This document shows positions 1-7,786 of a stretch of 64,000 nucleotides of DNA, piece by piece. The stretch covers positions 9,298,334 to 9,362,333 of the forward strand of contig NZ_CP100416.1 in assembly GCF_026017845.1 (NCBI RefSeq), read 5' to 3'. The position numbers were made by a program, and so were the translations under genes. Each line of letters begins with the position of its first letter. Positions within the stretch are counted from its first letter, which is position 1. Below the pieces are notes generated by a model that was given only the letters and a program-made list of their open reading frames with translations, had not been told where the DNA came from and did no database searches. Source of the DNA: Amycolatopsis mediterranei (lineage in GTDB: Bacteria > Actinomycetota > Actinomycetes > Mycobacteriales > Pseudonocardiaceae).

Positions 1-135
1 CTGCGCCCGCGCGATCCGCGCCCGCAGGTCCGGGCCGAAGGGGTCGCCGCCCCGCGGGCCACCGCCCCCACCGGCGGCCGGCGACGGCGCCAGCGCGAAG
101 GCCGCCAGCAGCGCGGTGAGCAGGAGCTTGCCCAT
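1..135 (-). CDS. Secreted protein, N-terminal part only
   Basis: The first 45 residues of a minus-strand protein that runs off the left edge. It starts at an ATG (135) behind GGGAG. The N-terminus is Lys followed by a Leu/Ala-rich stretch and a small-residue region (LAPSPAAG), a typical Sec signal peptide. A Gly-rich segment and the start of a charged region (GPDLRARIARAQ) follow. No family can be assigned from this much. It is the gene downstream of the cellulase on the same strand, about 110 bp away. Confidence 0.6.
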   Translation of the reverse strand, partial: MGKLLLTALLAAFALAPSPAAGGGGGPRGGDPFGPDLRARIARAQ

Positions 136-247
136 GGAGTCTCCCGGGTGGAGGCGAGCGGAGTGGTTCCGCCCTGAAGACTCGCACGGACGACGGGGTG
201 CCGCGAGCGTCGCCGCCCGCAACACCCCGCCCGGTGCGTAGGCGCCG

Positions 248-1777
248 CTACGGGTTGACGCTCAGGAGGTGGGCCCGGAAGCCCTCGCCGTAGGTCTTGG
301 TGGGCGTGCCGGTGTAGTCCTCGATCAGCACGTTGCCGCCGCTGCAGCCCCACGGGTTCCACGTCCAGGCCGTGTAGCCGAGGTTGTGCGCGTCCAGCCA
401 GGCCAGCACCTGGTCGATGTAGTCGTGCCCGCAGCTGTTCTGGCCGATTTCCCCGGCCTGCACCGGGACCTGGGCCGCGACCGGCCCGATCTGGCTGTCC
501 CAGCAGGACACCGTGACGCAGGCGTTGAAGTTGTAGGAGTGCCAGGACGCCATCAGGTTGCCCGCCGGGTCGGCGGGCCGGTAGGTCAGCCACTGCGTGA
601 GGTCGTTGGTCCAGGTGAGGCCGGCCGTCATGATCACGTTCTTGGCGCCGGTCGCGCGGACCGCGTCCACCAGCTCCTGCATCCCGGCGACGGGGTAGCC
701 GATCCCCGTGCAGGTGCCACCGTCGCGCAGGCACTTCCACTCGGCGGCCGCGTCGGACCAGCCGCCGGCGGCGTCCGGGTAGGGCTCGTTGAACAGGTCG
801 AAGACCACGGCGTCGTCGCCCTTGAACGCGGTCGCCACCTGGGTCCAGAACGCCGGCGCGTACTGCCGGTCGGGCATCGGCTTCTGGCAGGTCGCGTTCA
901 CGTCGGTGCAGGCGGAGGAGTTCCCGGTGTACTGGCCGTGCGTCCAGTGCAGGTCCAGGATCGGGTTGATCCCGTTGGCCTCCAGCAGTTTCGCGTAGTC
1001 CTTGACGGCCTGCTGGTAGGGGGCGCCGCTGGGCGAGCCGGACAGGCCGAGCCAGCAGTCCTCGTTGAGCGGGATCCGCACCGCGTGGATGTTCCACGCC
1101 TTCATCGCGTCGACCGACGCCTGGTCGACCGGGCCGCTGTCCCACATGCCCTTGCCCTGCACGCAGGCGAACTCGCCGCTGGAGCGGTTGACGCCGAGCA
1201 GCCGGTAGGTCTTCCCGGCGGCGGTGAGCAGCTTGTTGCCCGAAACGTGCAACGCGGGCGCCGGGCCCGGCGGTGGCGTGCTGGTCGTGGTCGTGGGGGG
1301 CGTCGTCGGGAGCGTGCTGGGCGTCGTGGCCGTGGTCGGCGGCGTTCCGGTGCACGCGGCGCCGTTGACCGCGAAGTCGGTCGGCGTGGTGTTGGTGCCG
1401 CTGTAGGAGAAGTTCGCGCCGGTGTTGACCGAACCGCCGGCCGGGATGGCGCTGTTCCAGCTCGCGTTGGTCACGGTGACCCGCTTGCCGGACTGCGTCC
1501 AGGTGCCCATCCAGCCCTGCTGGAGGGTCTGGTTCCCGGCGTAGGAGTAGGTCAGCGTCCAGCCGTCGACCGCCGCGGAGCCGACGTTGGCGATCCCGAC
1601 GGTGAGGCTGAAACCGCTTCCCCAGTCGTTGGCCGAGTACGTGACGCGGCAGGCGAACGCGGCGCTCGTCTCACGCGCGGACGACACCGCGGTCGTCGAC
1701 GTCACGACCACCCCGGCCGCGACCGCGAGCCCCGCAACCGCAAGCAAGGCAGGACGTTTTCCGGCTCTTCCCCACAT
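248..1777 (-). CDS. Secreted endo-beta-1,4-glucanase, CBM2 + GH5
   Basis: Extracellular cellulase that would cut internal beta-1,4 bonds of cellulose. About 509 residues: signal peptide (1-39), family 2 carbohydrate-binding module (about 41-145, with the usual exposed Trp residues), a Thr/Pro linker (about 146-175), then a GH5 catalytic domain to the end. The acid/base Glu lies in FDLFNEPYP (about residue 331) and the nucleophile in QAGEIGQN (about 443). I chose the ATG at 1777 because AAGGGAG precedes it; an in-frame GTG lies six codons upstream without a better site. A CebR/CelR-like operator sits 37 bp upstream, so cello-oligosaccharide induction is likely. Confidence 0.93.
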   Translation of the reverse strand: MWGRAGKRPALLAVAGLAVAAGVVVTSTTAVSSARETSAAFACRVTYSANDWGSGFSLTVGIANVGSAAVDGWTLTYSYAGNQTLQQGWMGTWTQSGKRVTVTNASWNSAIPAGGSVNTGANFSYSGTNTTPTDFAVNGAACTGTPPTTATTPSTLPTTPPTTTTSTPPPGPAPALHVSGNKLLTAAGKTYRLLGVNRSSGEFACVQGKGMWDSGPVDQASVDAMKAWNIHAVRIPLNEDCWLGLSGSPSGAPYQQAVKDYAKLLEANGINPILDLHWTHGQYTGNSSACTDVNATCQKPMPDRQYAPAFWTQVATAFKGDDAVVFDLFNEPYPDAAGGWSDAAAEWKCLRDGGTCTGIGYPVAGMQELVDAVRATGAKNVIMTAGLTWTNDLTQWLTYRPADPAGNLMASWHSYNFNACVTVSCWDSQIGPVAAQVPVQAGEIGQNSCGHDYIDQVLAWLDAHNLGYTAWTWNPWGCSGGNVLIEDYTGTPTKTYGEGFRAHLLSVNP

Positions 1778-1813
1778 CGGCACTCCCTTGTGCACACTGG
1801 CGGCGGAAGCTTC

Positions 1814-1827
1814 TGGGAGCGTTCCCA
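1814..1827. promoter_or_regulatory. CebR/CelR-like operator upstream of the cellulase
   Basis: TGGGAGCGTTCCCA, a 14-bp palindrome with one mismatch; flanking C and G extend it to 16 bp. It differs at one base from TGGGAGCGCTCCCA, the operator known for CebR of Streptomyces and CelR of Thermobifida. It lies directly upstream of the GH5 gene. Confidence 0.8.
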
Positions 1828-1970
1828 GAGGCCGTCCTCACCGTCGCTTCCCGGCCCCGGGTTGTCAATCTCCGCCGTCGATAAAGCGGCCGATTCAGGC
1901 GAACAGCGTCCGGCGCGTTCGCCCATCGCACGTAGCCCTCTCGCCCGGCCGGAGTCCGCGCCCCCGGCGG

Positions 1971-3746
1971 CTACGGCCGCAACGGACGGTAGCCGCCGGG
2001 CTCGGCCGTGAAGACGGCTTCACCCTGGCCGAGGGCCGGCAGCCGGCGCCGGAACGCCGCGGTCGCGGCCGCCGGCACCGAGCCGCTCAGCCGGGCGACG
2101 CCGGCTTCGACCACCGGCGGCTCGACCACCGCCTCGAGCTTGGCCAGCGCGATCACCGCCGCTCCGGCGGCGTGCTCGGGCACTTCGAGGTCGAACCGGT
2201 CCACCGGCTCGTACACGCGGGTCCGCGCCCGCGCGAACGCCAGCGAGAGCAGCCGCGCGGTGACTTCGCGAAACCCACCGGCCGTGCTGAGCGGCGGCTG
2301 GAACCCCGAATGGGTCAGGGTGACGACGCAGTCGGTGACCTCCCAGCCGTGCGGGCCGCACGCCGCCGTGCGGTACACCGTCTGCTCGATGGCGGTGTGG
2401 AAGGCCCGCGGGAGCGAGCCGCGTTCGACGGCGAGCTCGTACCGGACACCGCTGCCGGTCCGGCCCGGAGCCACCCGCAGCCCGACGGTGGCGACCGGAT
2501 CGGTGGGGCCGAGCCGGTCCAGGAACTGGACCGCTTCGCCGACGCCGACGGGCTTTTCGACGTGGATCGGCGCCGGCGGCGCGAACCCGGCCACCAGCCC
2601 GAAATCCTCGCGAAGCCGCTCGAGGAGCACCTCGATCTGCACTTCGCCGTAGGTCCGGACCGACAACGTGCCGCGGTCGGCCCGGAGGCCGAGCAGCGGG
2701 TCCTGGTCGCACAGCTCCCGCAACGCCCGGTGCAGCCGGGTTTCCTCGCCGGGCTGCGCCTTGACGACCGAAACGAGCCCGGGCGGTGGGAACAGCCCGG
2801 CGTCCGCCACGCCGTCCGGGGAACCGAGCCGGTCGTCGACCCGGACGTCACCGAGCCCGGACAGCCGGATCAGGTCCCCCGCGTCCGCACGGGTGACTTT
2901 CGCGCCCGCGAGTGTCATCGCCGTGATCCGTCGCCGGCTTCGCTCGACCGTGCCGTCTCCGGTCCGCCGGAAGAGCTCCACCCGGTCGCGCACCCGCAGC
3001 GTCCCGCCGTGCACGCGGGCGTAGGCGATCCGGTCGCCGCCGCGGCCGCGTTCGACCTTGAACACGGTCGCGCGGAGCTCGGCGCCCGGCACCGCGGTGG
3101 GCAGGAAGTCCACGATCCCGGCGACGAGCTCGGGCACGCCGGCGCCGGTCACGGCCGAGCCGAGGAACACCGGATACGCCTCGCCGGCCGCCACCTGACG
3201 GCGGAAGAGGTCGTCGGCGCTTCGCGGCCGGTCGCGAATGGTGATCGCCGCGCTGCCGGCCGCGTCGACGGTCACCATCGGCACCAGCGCGCGGGAGAGT
3301 TTCTTCCGCAGGCTTTCGAGCACCGCGGCCGGGTCGGCCCCGGCCTGGTCGAGCTTGTTGACGAACACCAGCGTCGGCACGCGCAGCCGGCGCAGGATGC
3401 GCCAGAGGATCCGGGTGCTCGCCTGGACGCCGGCGGGCCCGGAGACGACCAGGACGACGCCGTCGAGCACGCCGAGCGCACGTTCGACCTCGGCGACGAA
3501 ATCGGCGTGCCCGGGCGTGTCGATGACGTTGACCGTCCGGTCGCCGGCCCGGAAGGAAACCACGCCGGTGCTGATCGTGATGCCGCGACGCCGTTCGATG
3601 TCGAGGGTGTCGGTCTGGGTACTGCCGTCGTCGACGCGGCCGAGCGCACCGACCGCGCCGGTGTCGAACAGCAGCCGCTCGGTCAGGCTCGTCTTACCGG
3701 CGTCGACGTGGGCGAGAATTCCGATGTTCAACGAAGGTTCGGGCAA
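1971..3746 (-). CDS. Tet(M)/Otr(A)-family ribosomal protection GTPase
   Basis: EF-G-like translational GTPase of the family that removes tetracycline from the ribosome. The G domain is intact: AHVDAGKTS (P loop), RRRGITI (switch I), DTPGHADF and NKLD. EF-G domains II to V follow; the end is about 50 residues shorter than classical Tet(M)/Otr(A). I prefer the TTG at 3746 (product begins LPEPSLNIGIL, first residue Met) because GGAG lies six bases before it; another TTG at 3767 has no clear site. Actinomycetes often carry chromosomal copies whose resistance role is unproven, so the substrate is inferred. A leader-like ORF overlaps the 5' end. Confidence 0.85.
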   Translation of the reverse strand: MPEPSLNIGILAHVDAGKTSLTERLLFDTGAVGALGRVDDGSTQTDTLDIERRRGITISTGVVSFRAGDRTVNVIDTPGHADFVAEVERALGVLDGVVLVVSGPAGVQASTRILWRILRRLRVPTLVFVNKLDQAGADPAAVLESLRKKLSRALVPMVTVDAAGSAAITIRDRPRSADDLFRRQVAAGEAYPVFLGSAVTGAGVPELVAGIVDFLPTAVPGAELRATVFKVERGRGGDRIAYARVHGGTLRVRDRVELFRRTGDGTVERSRRRITAMTLAGAKVTRADAGDLIRLSGLGDVRVDDRLGSPDGVADAGLFPPPGLVSVVKAQPGEETRLHRALRELCDQDPLLGLRADRGTLSVRTYGEVQIEVLLERLREDFGLVAGFAPPAPIHVEKPVGVGEAVQFLDRLGPTDPVATVGLRVAPGRTGSGVRYELAVERGSLPRAFHTAIEQTVYRTAACGPHGWEVTDCVVTLTHSGFQPPLSTAGGFREVTARLLSLAFARARTRVYEPVDRFDLEVPEHAAGAAVIALAKLEAVVEPPVVEAGVARLSGSVPAAATAAFRRRLPALGQGEAVFTAEPGGYRPLRP

Positions 3747-3807
3747 AGAGGGCTCCAGCTGCCGCAACGCGTACTCGGGATTCGGCGGTGTTGCGGATCT
3801 GGCGCAT
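3694..3807 (-). CDS. Possible 37-residue leader peptide overlapping the GTPase gene
   Basis: An ATG ORF preceded by GAGGGGGC. It begins MRQIRNTAES, is Arg-rich at its end (SRPRRR), and stops 52 bases inside the GTPase gene in another frame. Both its position and the placement of the GTPase ribosome-binding site inside it fit translational attenuation, as seen upstream of several ribosome-protection and rRNA methylase genes. It could also be a chance ORF. Confidence 0.35.
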   Translation of the reverse strand: MRQIRNTAESRVRVAAAGALFARTFVEHRNSRPRRRR

Positions 3808-3875
3808 GGTGCCCCCTCACGGATCGATCGAAGCCGGGCCGACCGTAGCCGACGGATCGGCGGCGGGCCAACGGA

Positions 3876-4793
3876 TTAACGGCCGGTCCGGTATTCGGCG
3901 AAGATCTCGCCGAGCACGCGCTGCGCTTCCCTGGCCTCCTGGCCGGTCCGGGCCGCGGACACGAGGGTCTTCCAGAGCGCCCAGCCGCGTCCGCGCGCCC
4001 ACGTGTCGTCGTCGACGGACAGGCGTTCGCGGAACGCCTTCCGGCCGTCGGCGGTCAGCAGCGTCCACGCGACGGCCGTGTCGCAGGCCGGGTCGCCGAC
4101 CCCGCAGGTCCCGAAGTCGATGACGGCGGTCAGGTTCCCGGCGGCGAGCAGGAGGTTCCCGGCGGCGACGTCACCGTGGAACCAGACGTCCCGGCCGTCC
4201 CAGCGCGCATCCAGCGCGGACGTCCAGATTTCGCGGGCCAGGCTCGTGTCGATCCGGCCGTGCAGCGCGGTGAGCGCGCGCTCGGCCTGCGGCTCGTAAG
4301 TCCGCAGGGTGGCGCCCCGGAACAAGTTGTGCTTTCCCGGCCGGGGCCCGTCGGTGGCCTCGATGTCCTGCAGGGCGGCCAGGAATCCGGCCAGGTCGAC
4401 GGCGAAGCGGACGGGGTCGGAAATCCGGCCGGGGGCAGCGGGTTCGCCGTCGAGCCACGGGTAGACCGACCACGGAAAGGGGTAATCCGCACCGGGCCGC
4501 CCGTGCGCCAGCGGGACCGGGATGGGCAGCGGCAACCGGGGAGCGAGCACCGGGAGCCACCGCTGCTCCTTGCCAACCGCCAGGGCGTATTCGGCCGCGG
4601 TGGGCAGCCGCGCCACCAGTTCGCCGCCGAGGTGGAAGGTGCAGTTGTCCCACCCGCCGTGGGACACGGGCCGGACCGGGAGATCGGCCCACTGCGGGAA
4701 CTGCTCGTCGATCAACCGGCGCACCAGCTCGGCGCCGACGGTGCGGCGCTGCGGCACCGGACCGAGGTCCGGGACGCGGTTCGGCTTGATCAC
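3876..4793 (-). CDS. Aminoglycoside phosphotransferase-family kinase
   Basis: Small-molecule kinase of the APH fold (305 residues from the GTG at 4793). The catalytic loop reads WFHGDVAAGNLL and the metal-binding motif IDFGTCGVGDPACD, both complete. The N-terminal lobe has the usual nucleotide-binding segment after SHGGWDNCTFHLG. The substrate cannot be read from sequence; many actinomycete members are not antibiotic-resistance enzymes. The start is uncertain: the GTG at 4793 lacks a purine-rich site and lies only 11 bp from the divergent kinase start. A GTG at 4757 would still leave the fold complete. Confidence 0.85.
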   Translation of the reverse strand: MIKPNRVPDLGPVPQRRTVGAELVRRLIDEQFPQWADLPVRPVSHGGWDNCTFHLGGELVARLPTAAEYALAVGKEQRWLPVLAPRLPLPIPVPLAHGRPGADYPFPWSVYPWLDGEPAAPGRISDPVRFAVDLAGFLAALQDIEATDGPRPGKHNLFRGATLRTYEPQAERALTALHGRIDTSLAREIWTSALDARWDGRDVWFHGDVAAGNLLLAAGNLTAVIDFGTCGVGDPACDTAVAWTLLTADGRKAFRERLSVDDDTWARGRGWALWKTLVSAARTGQEAREAQRVLGEIFAEYRTGR

Positions 4794-4804
4794 GGAGAAA
4801 CAAT

Positions 4805-5917
4805 ATGCCGGCGATATCCCGCGCTGCCTACGATCCGTTCGTGAACAGGCGCCCCGGGCTCAGCGCGCGGCTGAAACTCACCATCAGCTACGCCGCGTTC
4901 CTGATGCTCGCCGGCGCGGTCCTGCTCGCCGTCGTGCAGATGTCCCTGCTGCGCTACGTGCCGGACAACGACCAGGGCCTGCTGGGGATCGCTCCGAACC
5001 GGTACCTCCTCACGCGCATGTTCGCCCCCTCCGCGGCCACCGCGCTCGGCTTCCTGCTCTTGTTCGGGGTCGTGGGCGGCTGGCTCCTCGCCGGCCGGAT
5101 GCTCGCCCCGCTCACCCGGATCGCCGACGCCGCCCGGCTGGCCGCGCACGGGTCGCTGTCCCACCGCATCCGCCTGACCGGCCCCGCCGACGAGTTCCGC
5201 GAGCTCGCCGACGTCTTCGACACGATGCTGGAACGACTCGAATCCCAGGTCGGCGAGCAGCAGCGCTTCGCCGCGAACGCCTCCCACGAACTGCGCACCC
5301 CGCTGGCCGTTTCCCAGGCCATCCTCGACGTCGCCGGCCGGGACCCGGCCTACGAACGGGGCGAGCTCATCGAACGCCTCCGCACGGTGAACACGCGGGC
5401 GATCGACCTCACCGAGGCCCTCCTGCTGCTCAGCCGCAGCGACCGGCGGCACTTCACCCGCGAGCCCGTCGACCTGTCCCTGGTCGCCGAAGAGGCCGCC
5501 GAAACGCTGTTGCCGCTGGCGGAACAGCGCCGGATCGCACTTGACGTCACCGGCGATCCGGTGCACGCGACCGGCTCCGCCGCGCTGCTCCTGCGCATGG
5601 CGACGAACCTGGTCCAAAACGCGATCGTGCACAACGTCCCGGACGGCACGGTCACCGTCCACACCGAACAACGGCGCTACGCGAGCGTGCTGCTGGTCGA
5701 GAACACCGGCCGGCCGCTGCCGCCCGAGCTGGTCCCGACCCTGACCGAGCCCTTCCAGCGCGGGACCCGGCGCACGCGCACCGACGAGCACGACGGCGTC
5801 GGCCTGGGGCTGGCGATCGTGCACAGCATCGTCCGGGCCCACGACGGGATGCTCGAGCTGGCACCCCGCCCGGACGGCGGCCTTCTCGTCACGGTCCGGC
5901 TCCCCGCGCGCCGGTAG
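4805..5917 (+). CDS. Membrane sensor histidine kinase, orphan
   Basis: Two-component sensor of 370 residues. There are two transmembrane helices (about 26-46 and 78-96) around a short extracytoplasmic loop, then HAMP, a dimerisation/phosphoacceptor domain with NASHELRTPL (His161), and an ATPase domain with N box (TNLVQNAIVHN) and G box (DGVGLGLAIV). The ATG has GGAG seven bases upstream. No response regulator gene lies next to it, so its partner is elsewhere. It is divergent from the APH-family gene and upstream of enolase. Confidence 0.9.
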   Translation: MPAISRAAYDPFVNRRPGLSARLKLTISYAAFLMLAGAVLLAVVQMSLLRYVPDNDQGLLGIAPNRYLLTRMFAPSAATALGFLLLFGVVGGWLLAGRMLAPLTRIADAARLAAHGSLSHRIRLTGPADEFRELADVFDTMLERLESQVGEQQRFAANASHELRTPLAVSQAILDVAGRDPAYERGELIERLRTVNTRAIDLTEALLLLSRSDRRHFTREPVDLSLVAEEAAETLLPLAEQRRIALDVTGDPVHATGSAALLLRMATNLVQNAIVHNVPDGTVTVHTEQRRYASVLLVENTGRPLPPELVPTLTEPFQRGTRRTRTDEHDGVGLGLAIVHSIVRAHDGMLELAPRPDGGLLVTVRLPARR

Positions 5918-6030
5918 GGCCGGGACGGCCGAAATTCTTCGGGATCGATTCAGTGAATTTCTGCTAGCCTCGCCACGTCTCGCGGCTCACCGTGGCGCCG
6001 CTCCCGCTCGACGAACTCACGAGGAGTGCG

Positions 6031-7314
6031 ATGACTGCCATCGCCCGCGTCAAGGGCCGCGAAGTGCTGGACAGCCGGGGCAACCCGACCGTCGAGGTCG
6101 ACGTCGAACTGGCGGACGGTTCCTTCGGCCGGGCCGCGGTGCCCTCGGGTGCCTCCACCGGCACCCGGGAAGCGGTCGAACTGCGGGACGGGGACCAGAC
6201 CCGGTTCCACGGCAAAGGGGTGCGCAAGGCCGTCGACGCGGTCAACACCGAGATCGCCGAGGCGATCGTGGGCCTGGACGCCGAGGCGCAGGCGACCGTC
6301 GACCGCGCGCTGATCGAGCTGGACGGCACCGCGAACAAGGCCCGGCTCGGCGCGAACGCCACCCTGGGCGTTTCGCTCGCCGTGGTCAAGGCGGCCGCGG
6401 CCGCCAACGGGCTGCCGCTGTACCGGTACGCCGGCGGCGTGTTCGCGCACCTGCTGCCGATGCCGATGATGAACATCATCAACGGCGGCGCGCACGCGGA
6501 CAACCCGATCGACTTCCAGGAGTTCATGATCGGCCCGGTCGGCGCGACGACGTTCGCCGAGGCGGTGCGGATGGGCTCCGAGGTCTTCCACACGCTGCGC
6601 AAGTCCCTCCACGACGCCGGGCACAGCACCAACGTCGGCGACGAAGGCGGCTTCGCGCCCAACCTCAGCTCGGCCGACGAGGCGCTGGAGTTCGTGCTGC
6701 GGGCCATCGAGCGGTCCGGCTACACCCCCGGCGAGGACATCGCCCTGCTGCTCGACCCGGCCGCGTCGGAGTTCTACACCGGCGAGGTCTACGACTACAC
6801 CGGCGAAGGCCGCAAGCGCAGCGTCGAAGAGCACGTCGGCTACCTCGCCGAGCTCACCGCCCGCTACCCGATCGTGTCCATTGAGGACGGTCTGGCCCAG
6901 GACGACTACGCCGGCTGGAAGCAGCTCACCGACACCATCGGCGAACGCGTCCAGCTCGTCGGCGACGACGTCTTCTGCACCAACGTGAACCTGCTGACCG
7001 ACGGCATCGAACGTGGCATCGGGAACTCGATCCTGGTCAAGGTCAACCAGATCGGCACCCTGACCGAGACCCTGACCACCGTCGAAACAGCCCACAAGGC
7101 GGGCTACTCCGTGGTCATGTCCCACCGCTCCGGCGAAACCGAGGACACCACGATCGCCGACCTCGCGGTCGCCACCAACTGCGGCCAGATCAAGACCGGC
7201 TCGCTGTCCCGCGCCGACCGGACCGCCAAGTACAACCAGCTCATCCGCATCGAAGAAGAGCTCGGTGCCGAAGCACGCTACGCGGGCGCGAGCACGATCA
7301 GCGGCCGCCGCTGA
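6031..7314 (+). CDS. eno: Enolase
   Basis: Phosphopyruvate hydratase of glycolysis, interconverting 2-phosphoglycerate and phosphoenolpyruvate in the cytoplasm. 427 residues, the normal length. It has DSRGNPTVEV at the N-terminus, SIEDGLAQDDYAGW, and the enolase signature around ILVKVNQIGTLTET followed by SHRSGETEDT. The ATG at 6031 follows GAGGAG; an in-frame codon at 5992 is only an open-frame extension. The neighbours are not the usual actinobacterial enolase context (divIC/ftsB), so this may be a second copy. Confidence 0.95.
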   Translation: MTAIARVKGREVLDSRGNPTVEVDVELADGSFGRAAVPSGASTGTREAVELRDGDQTRFHGKGVRKAVDAVNTEIAEAIVGLDAEAQATVDRALIELDGTANKARLGANATLGVSLAVVKAAAAANGLPLYRYAGGVFAHLLPMPMMNIINGGAHADNPIDFQEFMIGPVGATTFAEAVRMGSEVFHTLRKSLHDAGHSTNVGDEGGFAPNLSSADEALEFVLRAIERSGYTPGEDIALLLDPAASEFYTGEVYDYTGEGRKRSVEEHVGYLAELTARYPIVSIEDGLAQDDYAGWKQLTDTIGERVQLVGDDVFCTNVNLLTDGIERGIGNSILVKVNQIGTLTETLTTVETAHKAGYSVVMSHRSGETEDTTIADLAVATNCGQIKTGSLSRADRTAKYNQLIRIEEELGAEARYAGASTISGRR

Positions 7315-7322
7315 GCTCACCG

Positions 7323-7352
7323 CGGCCCGGAGGCACCCGGACCTCCGGGCCG
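7323..7352. terminator. Bidirectional hairpin between enolase and signal peptidase genes
   Basis: A perfect 11-bp stem, CGGCCCGGAGG at 7323-7333 and its complement at 7342-7352, with an 8-base loop. It lies in the 40 bp between two convergent genes. There is no long T tract, as is common in GC-rich actinomycetes. Confidence 0.75.
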
Positions 7353-7354
7353 GG

Positions 7355-7786
7355 TCACCCGCGGGAGACCTGGCGCACCACCACGCCGACGATCCGCTCC
7401 CGCGGCACGAACCCGTAGTGCCGGGAATCCCAGCTGCTCGGCCGGTTGTCGCCCAGCACGACGGCGCAGCCGCCGGGCACCACCTCGCCGCCGAGGCCGT
7501 GGACGTCCGGGTCGGCCCAGCCGGGCGGGATGCGGTCGCCCGCCACCGCCACCACGCGCTTGAGCAGCAGCTGGTCCGCCGTCGGCGCGCCGCTCGGCAA
7601 CTCCGGGAAGCGCAGCAGGGCCACCTGGCCGCGGCGCGGGCGGCGGGTCCGGCGCACCAGAACGCGGTCGCCGGACAGCAACGCCGGGGCCATGCTCGAA
7701 CCGTCCACTGTGGTCATGATCAGCCCGCGGCGGGCGGCGAAAACCCCGCCGGCGGCCAGCAACCCGAGGAAAACCGGTCCTTTCAC
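7355..7786 (-). CDS. Signal peptidase I-family (S26) protease of the peptide operon
   Basis: Membrane-anchored leader peptidase of 143 residues. One N-terminal helix is followed by the S26 core: catalytic Ser in VDGSSMAPAL (Ser31), catalytic Lys in LLKRVVAVAGD (Lys76), and the conserved GDNRPSSWDSRHYG. The GTG start overlaps the stop of the ABC gene by four bases (GTGA), so the two are translationally coupled. It is last in a five-gene operon that begins with a six-cysteine peptide whose leader ends in ASA, a type I cleavage motif. I infer a dedicated role in cutting that leader after export. Confidence 0.88.
   Translation of the reverse strand: MKGPVFLGLLAAGGVFAARRGLIMTTVDGSSMAPALLSGDRVLVRRTRRPRRGQVALLRFPELPSGAPTADQLLLKRVVAVAGDRIPPGWADPDVHGLGGEVVPGGCAVVLGDNRPSSWDSRHYGFVPRERIVGVVVRQVSRG

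Noticed and set aside
1587..3848. Plus-strand open frame of 753 codons over the GTPase gene
   Set aside because: Antisense to a gene with complete G-domain motifs.
5992..6030. N-terminal extension of enolase
   Set aside because: GAGGAG directly precedes the ATG at 6031 and known enolases begin there.
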